Source: Bifidobacterium samirii (GTDB lineage: Bacteria > Actinomycetota > Actinomycetes > Actinomycetales > Bifidobacteriaceae). From it: a stretch of 56,874 nt of DNA. Shown in pieces: positions 1 to 6,493 of the stretch. Under the pieces are notes generated by a model. The model was not told where the DNA came from and did not search any database. It saw only the letters and a list, made by a program, of their open reading frames with translations. Within the stretch, counting starts at the first letter, position 1. Each line of letters opens with the position of its first letter. The stretch is from assembly GCF_003952945.1 (NCBI RefSeq), contig NZ_QXGK01000019.1:1-56874 (forward strand), written 5' to 3'. A program made the position numbers and the translations under genes.

Positions 1-262
1 CCAGGCCGAGCAGGACCCGGCCGTCGAACGCGCTAGACTCAATACCAAGCCGCGCGGTTTCATTCATTTTTTCAATCACACACCGAATCAAACCGCACGG
101 CCCTTACACACCAAAATGCGAAGAGCCAGATTACGGTCTTCCTCATGATCCTTGGTCACCATCCAAGGCCAATGTCGCCCTCGATCGGATCGAGGGCTTC
201 CCGATTTCCGCACCGGCAACCCATCCCCTCTCAGGACCCGACTGCGCACATCCTTGTTCCTC
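1..262. other. Left-edge stretch without an assignable gene
   Basis: No gene can be assigned here. A plus-strand frame is open from the window edge to a TGA at 146-148 and could be the last 48 codons of a truncated gene. On the minus strand an ATG at 67 opens a frame running off the left edge, without a convincing ribosome binding site. The two readings exclude each other and the sequence alone does not choose. The part from about 190 to 262 resembles a decayed copy of the palindromic repeat that follows. Confidence 0.3.
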
Positions 263-436
263 CGTGACCGGAACCCGATAACCTCCCCGGTCCTCGGCCC
301 CAGCTCACGCAAACGGCCATCTTTGCGTGACCTCAATCCGGGAACCTACCCAATCCTCGGGGCCAGGTCACGCCAACCACCCCGTCTGCGTGACCTGAGT
401 CCGAGAAGCCAGCTTGTCCTCGGTCTCAGGTCACGC
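263..436. repeat. Three tandem 49-bp palindromic repeats, 63-bp period (locus A)
   Basis: Three copies at 263-310, 325-373 and 388-436 are separated by 14-bp spacers. Each begins with a form of GCGTGACCT and ends with its inverse AGGTCACGC. In the copy at 388-436 the outer stem is 12 perfect base pairs, followed by a mismatch and an inner CCGAG/CTCGG stem around a 13-nt loop. The copy at 325-373 keeps the inner stem with a G-U pair. The array lies just 3' of gatD, and the same repeat with the same spacer length recurs at 27892-28003, also just 3' of a gene. A role in 3'-end formation or mRNA stability is an inference. Confidence 0.8.
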
Positions 437-457
437 AACGGGACCGTCGCGCCCCAA

Positions 458-1210
458 TTACCGGGGTCGCCCCGCAGCCACGCGCCGGGCCTGCTCGGCG
501 GCCTCGTCCAGCCGCTGCAGCGCCGCGCGCGAGTCCGCATCCTGCAGCCGCTCCGGCTCGAACGCGCCGTAGCGGCGTTCGACGGCGGTGCGGATCAGGA
601 AGTCGGCGACGGCCGGGTTCTTCGGCAGCAGCGAGCCGTGCATATACGTGCCGATCACGTTGTGCACGCGCGCACCTTCGGTGTGGTCCTGCCCGTTGTT
701 GCCGGTGCCGTCGGCGTCGACGCGGCCGAGCGGCCGCACGCCGTCGCGCAGGAACGTCTGTCCGGAGTGGTTCTCGTAGCCGATCACGTCGCCGAAGTCG
801 TCGGAGTGTTCGACGAGATTGCCGATCATGCGCACGTCGCGGCCGACCGTGTACGCGCCGATCACGCCGATGCCGTCGAGCCGCGCCCCGTCGACCGTTT
901 CGAAGTATTCGCCGAACAGCTGGTACAGGCCGCAGATCATGAGCATGGGCACGCCGTCGGCGGCGAGCGCGCGCAGCAGGTCGGCACGCCGGTAGAAGTC
1001 GTCGACGATCTTCTTCTGCCCGGTGTCCTGTCCGCCGCCGCCGAGAATCATGTCGACGTGGTCGGGCCACGGGTCGCCCTGGTTGTAGGCGATGACGCGC
1101 GGCTCGTACCCGTAGAGGGCGAGCCGGCGCGCGACGGTGAGCACGTTGCCGGTGTCGCCGTAGATGTTCATGTCCTTCGGGTACAGCGACATGATGTCGA
1201 TGGTGGTCAT
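458..1210 (-). CDS. gatD: Lipid II isoglutaminyl synthase, glutaminase subunit GatD
   Basis: This 250-residue protein is a CobB/CobQ-type class I glutamine amidotransferase. With MurT it amidates the alpha-carboxylate of D-Glu2 in lipid II, supplying ammonia from glutamine. The N-terminus (MTTIDIMSLYPKDMNIYGDTGN) is typical of GatD. The nucleophile Cys lies in MLMICGLYQLFG near residue 94, and the catalytic His in IGTYMHGSLLPKNP near residue 190. An AAAGG sequence 8 bases before the ATG supports the start. It follows murT by 84 bp on the same strand, the usual murT-gatD operon order, and a palindromic repeat array lies directly downstream. Confidence 0.92.
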   Translation of the reverse strand: MTTIDIMSLYPKDMNIYGDTGNVLTVARRLALYGYEPRVIAYNQGDPWPDHVDMILGGGGQDTGQKKIVDDFYRRADLLRALAADGVPMLMICGLYQLFGEYFETVDGARLDGIGVIGAYTVGRDVRMIGNLVEHSDDFGDVIGYENHSGQTFLRDGVRPLGRVDADGTGNNGQDHTEGARVHNVIGTYMHGSLLPKNPAVADFLIRTAVERRYGAFEPERLQDADSRAALQRLDEAAEQARRVAAGRPR

Positions 1211-1221
1211 TGGCCCGCCTT

Positions 1222-1254
1222 TCGTTGCATGCGTTGCATGCGTTGCTTGCGTTT
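1222..1254. repeat. Short tandem repeat of GCGTTGCAT in the murT-gatD gap
   Basis: Between the murT stop and the gatD start the unit GCGTTGCAT is repeated about three times, the last copy ending CTT, just upstream of the gatD ribosome binding site. Such a simple repeat can change length by slippage and so alter the intercistronic distance, but nothing shows that it does. Confidence 0.6.
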
Positions 1255-1294
1255 CAGTTCGTTGCGTGCATCGTCGGATGCGTGGGCGCGCCCG

Positions 1295-2902
1295 TCACCG
1301 TCCGACGCCGGCGTCGGCCACGTCGGCGATGCGCGCGAGCGCCGCGCGCACGTGGAGCATGGCCGTGTACGTGCAGTAGATGTGGCGTCGGCGGCCGGGG
1401 TGCGCGGGATCGGCGGCGACGAATGCGGCGAGCGCCGCGTCGAGGTCGGTGTCGGTGGCGCCGACGGGCACGCGGTCGTATTCGAGTCGCAGGGCCATGT
1501 CCCAGGCGCGTACGCCGGACACCTGCTTGACGCCGCCGTCGCGCAGCGAGGAGAAGTCGACGTCCCACAGCCAGCTCATGTCGCGGCCGTCGGCGTATTC
1601 GTCGTTGATGCAGATCATCGTGTCGGCGCCGTCGGGAGGGAAGGAGGCGAGGGCGAGGCGGAATCCCATGGGGTTCTTGACGAGCAGGAGTTCGGTGGGG
1701 TGTCCGTTGACGTCGATGATCTCGCCGCGGCCGAATGCGGGGGTGACGCCGGCGAGGGCGGCGACGAGCGCGTCGGTGCCGGCGTCACGGAAGTCGCGGA
1801 TGCGTGCGGCGAGCGCGGCTCGTCCGCGTCCGGAGGCATGGTCGATGATGCGTCCGGTGCGTGGGTCGGCCTGTACGGCGCGTACGACGGCGAGCGCCGC
1901 GGCGGCGTTGTACAGGTTGTACACGCCTTCGAGCCGCACGTCGGTGGTGTGGGTGACGCCGTCGATGGTCAGGTCGGCGCGGTGGTCGCCGACGCGGGTG
2001 AGGATGACGTCGGCGTCGGGCCGGCCGGCGGCCGGGGCCGTTGCGCCGGCGACGGTCGGCGCGCCCGCATCGCCGTCCGCGGCGCCCGCCGACGCCGCAC
2101 CTGCCGCGTCGGTCGTCGCGGCGGCGTCGCCGAGGTCGATGGTGACGGTCATGTCGTCGTCGGAGGGGAAGAACCGGCGCAGGTCGTCGGACAGGCCGAA
2201 CCAGCGCACGTCGGCGCCCGGGGTGCGTACGAGGTCGGCGAGGCGGGCGATGCGCGGGTCTTCGCGGTTGAGGACGACGGTGCCGGTGGTGGCTTCGGCG
2301 ACGTGGCCGAGGAGCCGGGCGGTGTTGTCGATTTCGCCGAAGCGGTCGAGCTGGTCGCGCATCACGTTGAGGAGGAGCGCGTAGCGCGGGCGGCATTGGC
2401 GTACGAAGTGCACGGCGTACGCCTCGTCGAGTTCGAGGACGGCGATGTCGGCGTCGAGCCGGCCGCCGAGGCTGACCTGTTCGAGGAGTGCGGAGGCGAC
2501 GCCGCGGGTGAAGTTGGAGCCGGTGGGGTTGGTGAAGACGCGCAGTCCGAGGTCGGCGAGCATGGTGGCGACCATGCGCGTGGTGGTGGTCTTGCCGTTG
2601 GTGCCGGAGACGAGTACGACGCCGAGCGGCAGCTGGGCGAGCGTGCGGGCGAGGAAGCCGGGGTCGATGGTTTCGGCGATCTTGCCGGGGAAGGCGGATC
2701 CGCCGTGGTGCAGGAGCCGGGATGCGCGGCGCACGCCCTTGCCGATGAGCGGCGTCGCGAACGCGTGCCACGGCTTGCGTGGCACGGCCGGTGCAGCCGG
2801 TGCCACCGAAGCCGCCGAAGCCGCCGCGGCCGGCGTCGCACCCGCCGACGCACCGTCGGCCGGTTCCGTTTCACGTGAAACGCGCTGTGCATCGGTACCC
2901 AT
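1295..2902 (-). CDS. murT: Lipid II isoglutaminyl synthase, Mur-ligase subunit MurT
   Basis: This 535-residue Mur-ligase-family protein activates D-Glu of lipid II with ATP for amidation by ammonia from GatD. The P-loop reads GTNGKTTTTRM, and the family motif NVMRDQLDRFGEID follows. The C-terminal part carries the family's DUF1727-like region (MSWLWDVDFSSL). An upstream in-frame ATG exists at 3025, but the ATG at 2902 has GGAAGGA at the right distance and begins a plausible sequence. Characterised MurT proteins of Staphylococcus and Streptococcus have a four-cysteine zinc ribbon in the middle domain. Here that part (residues about 252-294) is an Ala/Gly/Asp-rich stretch with no cysteine. Confidence 0.9.
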   Translation of the reverse strand: MGTDAQRVSRETEPADGASAGATPAAAASAASVAPAAPAVPRKPWHAFATPLIGKGVRRASRLLHHGGSAFPGKIAETIDPGFLARTLAQLPLGVVLVSGTNGKTTTTRMVATMLADLGLRVFTNPTGSNFTRGVASALLEQVSLGGRLDADIAVLELDEAYAVHFVRQCRPRYALLLNVMRDQLDRFGEIDNTARLLGHVAEATTGTVVLNREDPRIARLADLVRTPGADVRWFGLSDDLRRFFPSDDDMTVTIDLGDAAATTDAAGAASAGAADGDAGAPTVAGATAPAAGRPDADVILTRVGDHRADLTIDGVTHTTDVRLEGVYNLYNAAAALAVVRAVQADPRTGRIIDHASGRGRAALAARIRDFRDAGTDALVAALAGVTPAFGRGEIIDVNGHPTELLLVKNPMGFRLALASFPPDGADTMICINDEYADGRDMSWLWDVDFSSLRDGGVKQVSGVRAWDMALRLEYDRVPVGATDTDLDAALAAFVAADPAHPGRRRHIYCTYTAMLHVRAALARIADVADAGVGR

Positions 2903-2984
2903 GTATCGTCCTTCCCTGATGGCGCCGTCGTGCGACGCCGCATGCCGCCGGCGCGGCGACGCCCGCCGCCGTCCGCCATCGCCC

Positions 2985-2990
2985 ATCCTA
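2985..2990 (-). promoter_or_regulatory. Possible -10 element of murT-gatD
   Basis: On the minus strand TAGGAT lies about 82 bases before the chosen murT ATG. Transcription from it would give an untranslated leader of about 75 nt carrying the GGAAGGA site. No good -35 hexamer is visible, so this is weak. Confidence 0.3.
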
Positions 2991-3212
2991 CCCGTCCACG
3001 CCGAATCGCCGACGACCGACGACACTCCCGAGGTTCAGGTCTTTGCCGACGTCCAGCGCAGTCACTCACGATTTCCCATCATGACCAACCGAACGGCCTT
3101 ATCCCTCACCGCTCGCACACCTTGCGCCGGTACAGTTCGGAGACGGTGCCGTTGGCGCATGAAAAAACACGAAGAGTCCTTATGCTTCCACGAAACCGAA
3201 CACGAATAACGC

Positions 3213-3273
3213 GAGAGCCGGCCCCCAAGATACTCGGGGCGTCCGGCTCTCACTTCCATTCCCCCAGCGGGGG
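3213..3273 (+). ncRNA. Double-hairpin element, left flank of the DUF3800-like gene
   Basis: A 9-bp stem GAGAGCCGG/CCGGCTCTC (3213-3221 and 3243-3251) encloses an inner CCCC/GGGG pairing, and a second hairpin CCCCCAGCGGGGG follows at 3261-3273. The same two-hairpin order occurs in opposite orientation on the other side of the gene at 3977-4020. The two copies therefore face each other across the coding region. The element could also act as a terminator for the DUF3800-like gene, though there is no T-run. Confidence 0.5.
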
Positions 3274-3307
3274 CGGCTCACCTAGTAGTATACACGGTTT
3301 GACAATG

Positions 3308-3874
3308 TCAATCACCATCAATGACCACAGTTCGCACACAGCTGAGGAAACCATCGTACCTTCCTTCACCGGTTCGAGCGTCGCCATAGGCTCCGAGCAA
3401 CTGATCCGGAAGCCACAGCCTTGCGTCTTCTTCTCCGGCCTGGAGTTTGACATGAATCGTTCCGATGAATCCACGGCTGCGCAGACCGTCGATGAATCGA
3501 ATATCGTTTCTGTCCTGTGAGATTTCGCGCCGTTCAAGTACGAGCGTTTTCACGCCATATTCCTTTTCCAATAGAGGAAGAAGATGCTCCAGACATTTGC
3601 GCCGGGCTCGTTCGGCGGTATTCCAACGGCTCATAGGCACCGCGGCCACGATGACGTGATCGAGATGCATGGCGTCGATCGTGTCGATGACCTTGCCCCG
3701 CGTTACCGGCCGCATGTCGCGCCAATGCAGTTTCCGAGCACTCTTAGGCTTGAGCGATTCCAATCTTCTACGGGCCAGGATTTCATCGTCGTCGCACACG
3801 CACGCTCCCATCAAGTACATAGGCGAAGGCACTCCGGTTTTTCGAATGCTTTCATCACCCCAAGCGGTTGCCAT
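3308..3874 (-). CDS. DUF3800-like protein (putative RNase H-fold nuclease)
   Basis: The 188-residue product begins MATAWGDESI, like the DES start of DUF3800 proteins, with further acidic and basic positions in KLHWRDM and LVLERREISQDRND and a C-terminal LWLPDQLLGAYGDA segment resembling the family's last conserved helix. DUF3800 proteins are predicted RNase H-fold hydrolases of unknown role, often in mobile or defence-related contexts. AAGGGG lies 6 bases before the ATG. The gene is clearly less GC-rich than its neighbours, stands alone between murT and dnaB, and is bounded by inverted hairpin elements, all of which suggests acquisition. The assignment rests on motif resemblance, and nuclease activity is inference. 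Confidence 0.6.
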   Translation of the reverse strand: MATAWGDESIRKTGVPSPMYLMGACVCDDDEILARRRLESLKPKSARKLHWRDMRPVTRGKVIDTIDAMHLDHVIVAAVPMSRWNTAERARRKCLEHLLPLLEKEYGVKTLVLERREISQDRNDIRFIDGLRSRGFIGTIHVKLQAGEEDARLWLPDQLLGAYGDARTGEGRYDGFLSCVRTVVIDGD

Positions 3875-3966
3875 GCTCTACCCCTTCTTGCGTAACGTGG
3901 ACAATGGCTCGATGGTACTGGATGGTGAAGTCGACCGGAACAGCTTCCTTGTCTGAATCGAATGGC

Positions 3967-4143
3967 TTGCAGCCCTCCCCCTGGGACGAAAGAAGCCGGC
4001 GCCCTTGGGCTGACCGGCTTGCTTGTGGCCTTTAACGTCTACCGCGGTGACAGTCCGCGTCCGTTCGCACGGACGCGTTCCCCACGATGCTTAGCGTCCC
4101 CGTGGTGGGACTGGATACGTTCCGGGGCTTTGCAACCCCTGAC
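3967..4143 (-). ncRNA. Candidate structured RNA upstream of the DUF3800-like gene
   Basis: Four or more hairpins follow each other in the 459-bp gap before dnaB. They are TCCC/GGGA with C-rich flank at 3977-3985, AAGCCGG/CCGGCTT with inner GCCC/GGGC at 3993-4020, the perfect CGCGTCCGT/ACGGACGCG at 4056-4077, CCACG/CGTGG at 4082-4105, and GTTCCGGGG/CCCCTGAC at 4119-4143. The first two repeat, inverted, the element at 3213-3273. Families of conserved RNA structures near DUF3800 genes (the DUF3800 RNA motifs) have been described by comparative genomics. Whether this belongs to one of them cannot be decided here. The rest of the gap (4144-4333) shows nothing recognisable. Confidence 0.45.
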
Positions 4144-4333
4144 GCCATTCGTATCGGGCGGCGGAATCCTTTTATACGTGTGGAGGCCAGCACGGCAAGT
4201 ATGGACGCGGACGGCGCACCTGTATCTGCATCGTCCAGTGTACCAACACATGCCGCTTACGCCCACCGGCTTCACCGGATCGCGCGCGGCCCCGCATGCG
4301 GCACCAGGCCCGCCGCCCGCCGCCGGACCGCCG

Positions 4334-5896
4334 TCACACGGCCGGGCCGGTGCTGTAGTCCTGCGGCATGTCCTTGAACTTGGAGGTCGCGCCGAGGAAC
4401 GCGAGGTGGAACGTCTCAGTGGGACCATTACGGTGCTTCGCCATGATGATGTCGGCTTCGCCGGGGCGGTCCTCCTTGTCGTAGAAGTCGGGCCGGTGCA
4501 CGAGGAACACCACGTCGGCGTCCTGTTCGATCGAGCCGGATTCACGCAGGTCGGACAGCTGCGGCTTCTTGTCGTTGCGCATCTCGGGGCCTCGGTTGAG
4601 CTGCGAGAGCGCCACGACCGGCACCTCCAGCTCCTTGGCAAGCAGCTTGAGGGCTCGCGAGAACTCGGAGACCTCCTGCTGGCGGCTTTCGACGTGCTTG
4701 CCGGACGTCATGAGCTGCAGGTAGTCGATGACGACGAGCTTCAAATCGTTGGTCTGCTTGAGCCGGCGGCATTTGGCACGGATCTCCATGAGGCTCATGT
4801 TGGGCGAGTCGTCAATGAACAGCGGCTTTTCGCCCAGGTTGGCGAGGAACCGGTCGAGGATGTTCCACCGGTCGGGGGTGATCTCGTCGGCGCGGCGCAG
4901 CGCGCCCAGCGGGATGTTCGTTTCGGCGGAGATGATGCGCTGGGCGAGCTCCACCTTGCTCATCTCGAGGCTGAACACGATGGTGGTCATGCCGTGGCCG
5001 AGGGCGGCGGCGCGCGCGAAGTCGATGCCGAGCGTCGACTTGCCCATCGCGGGTCGGCCGGCGACGACGACCATCTGGCCGGGCTGCAGGCCCTGCGTCA
5101 CGTCGTCGATGTCGCGGAATCCGGTCGGCACGCCCTTGTTGACGAGGCCGTTCTGCAGCTTGTTGATCTGGTCGAGCGCCTCATAGACGACGGGGCCGAT
5201 CGCCGCGTAGTCCTGGCGGACCTTGCCGACCGACATCTCGTACACCTCGGCCTGGGCGAGGTTGACGACGTCCTCCGCCTGCGAGCCCTCGGCCGAGTAG
5301 CCGAGCTGGGCGATCTTGGTACCGGCGGCGATGACGTTGCGCAGGACGGCGCGCTGGTGCACGATGTCCGCATAGTAGGTCGCGTTCGCCGCGGTCGGCA
5401 CGGATGCGACGAGACTGTGCAGATAGTCGACGCCGCCGACCTTGTCGAGGTCGCCGTCGGCGAGCAGCCGGTTGGCGACGAGGACCGCGTCGACCGGCTG
5501 GGACGCGGAGAACAGGCTGATGATCGCCTCGTAGATGGTCTGATGCTTCGGCTGGTAGAAGTCGGCCACGTCGATGGTCTGCGACACCTCGCCGATGGCG
5601 TCCTTGCTCATCAGCATGCCGCCGAGGACCGCCATCTCGGCGTCGTCGTCGTGCGGGGGGACGCGGTCGAACAGCGCGTCGCGCACCGACCGCGCGGAGT
5701 CGCCGCGACGGTACGATCCGTCGCCGCGGTCATACGACGACCCGTTGCGGTCGCGTCCGCCGCGGTCGCGTCCATCGCGGCCGCCGCGCTCCGACCGATC
5801 GTCCCAGTCGTCGCGTCCGCTGTGATCGCCCCAGTCCGCTCCCCCGTCGGGCGCGGGGGCGGGGCCGTCTTCTTCCCAAGTGGTTCCGTCTGCCAT
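4334..5896 (-). CDS. dnaB: Replicative DNA helicase DnaB
   Basis: This 520-residue hexameric helicase unwinds DNA at the replication fork. A disordered tail rich in Asp, Arg and Gly (residues 1 to about 70) precedes the DnaB N-terminal helical domain (about 75-180, VPPHDDDAEMAVLGGML). The RecA-like domain has Walker A GRPAMGKST, Walker B LKLVVIDYLQLM, and SQLNRGPE and RESGSIEQDADVV in the DNA-binding/motif H4 region. There is no intein. The start follows a -10 element by 8 bases without a ribosome binding site, suggesting a leaderless transcript. Five perfect DnaA boxes lie 216-366 bp upstream of the start codon. Confidence 0.97.
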   Translation of the reverse strand: MADGTTWEEDGPAPAPDGGADWGDHSGRDDWDDRSERGGRDGRDRGGRDRNGSSYDRGDGSYRRGDSARSVRDALFDRVPPHDDDAEMAVLGGMLMSKDAIGEVSQTIDVADFYQPKHQTIYEAIISLFSASQPVDAVLVANRLLADGDLDKVGGVDYLHSLVASVPTAANATYYADIVHQRAVLRNVIAAGTKIAQLGYSAEGSQAEDVVNLAQAEVYEMSVGKVRQDYAAIGPVVYEALDQINKLQNGLVNKGVPTGFRDIDDVTQGLQPGQMVVVAGRPAMGKSTLGIDFARAAALGHGMTTIVFSLEMSKVELAQRIISAETNIPLGALRRADEITPDRWNILDRFLANLGEKPLFIDDSPNMSLMEIRAKCRRLKQTNDLKLVVIDYLQLMTSGKHVESRQQEVSEFSRALKLLAKELEVPVVALSQLNRGPEMRNDKKPQLSDLRESGSIEQDADVVFLVHRPDFYDKEDRPGEADIIMAKHRNGPTETFHLAFLGATSKFKDMPQDYSTGPAV

Positions 5897-5904
5897 AGCT
5901 ACCG

Positions 5905-5910
5905 AGTATA
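5905..5910 (-). promoter_or_regulatory. -10 element of dnaB, leaderless start
   Basis: TATACT on the minus strand ends 8 bases before the dnaB ATG, which places the transcription start at or next to the initiation codon. No Shine-Dalgarno sequence lies between. Confidence 0.6.
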
Positions 5911-6111
5911 GGGGGCCGGCAGGAGGCAGCGGATTGGCCTCGCGGAGGACATCGTCCGATTACGTGCGATCGTACGTCGTCGCGTTCCCGGAGCGTCGTC
6001 ACACGAAGTTCCGCTGCTGTCAGGACATGATGAACAGCACGATATCGTCATCCGACACCGTTTTGTCAATCGTTTGCCGACCATCGACGCGACACGCACG
6101 GAATGGTGCAA

Positions 6112-6262
6112 TGTGGATAACTTTTCCGGAAGTTATCCACAATCTTGTGACAAATCAGGTATCCACCCCCCATATATGGGGCACATTTCCCCAAGGTTAT
6201 CCACATATTGGGGACAACTATGTGGATAACTTGGGGGATAATCCGTGGACAACTGTGGATAA
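6112..6262. promoter_or_regulatory. Cluster of DnaA boxes
   Basis: Five perfect TTATCCACA boxes occur within 151 bp: 6112-6120 (-), 6133-6141 (+), 6197-6205 (+), 6221-6229 (-) and 6254-6262 (-). Degenerate forms lie at about 6160-6168 and 6244-6252. The first two are arms of a 30-bp inverted repeat centred on TTCCGGAA. The surrounding sequence is AT-richer than the rest of the window. It is either an origin-like or DnaA-titrating site or a DnaA-controlled dnaB upstream region. No dnaA or dnaN is present, so I do not call it oriC. Confidence 0.75.
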
Positions 6263-6395
6263 CCATGGTGGACGTCCACCGAAACCTACCACGATTTGCC
6301 CTTCCGCCCATATTGTGCTACGCGCAAGTTTCAGTCATCAGCCCCAAAATCGTCCACAACGCCGTCCGAAAGACGGTCGAAGCCGGACACGACGA

Positions 6396-6457
6396 AGCCC
6401 GTCACCGTCGGATGGGGGAACGTGTTTCGCATTCTCCCCGTCCGACGATGACGGGCT
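6396..6457 (-). terminator. Long hairpin 3' of the GH20 gene
   Basis: AGCCCGTC, CCGTCGGA and GGGG pair with CCCC, TCCGACG and GACGGGCT across an 18-nt loop, 36 bp beyond the stop codon. A smaller hairpin lies at 6361-6378. There is no strong U-tract. Confidence 0.6.
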
Positions 6458-6493
6458 CCTCAGCAGCGGTAGTCGCCGGCTTGACGTCGTCCG

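Noticed and set aside
2-148. Truncated gene end at the left edge
   Set aside because: The frame is open but too short and without recognisable sequence, and a minus-strand start competes for the same bases.
152-2878. Long plus-strand open frame of about 900 codons
   Set aside because: It lies opposite gatD and murT, has no recognisable motif, and comes from the high GC third-position bias of the real genes.
5897-6493. Chromosomal replication origin
   Set aside because: The DnaA boxes are real, but dnaA, dnaN and a clear AT-rich unwinding element are missing, and skew cannot be computed here. I keep it as a DnaA-box cluster.
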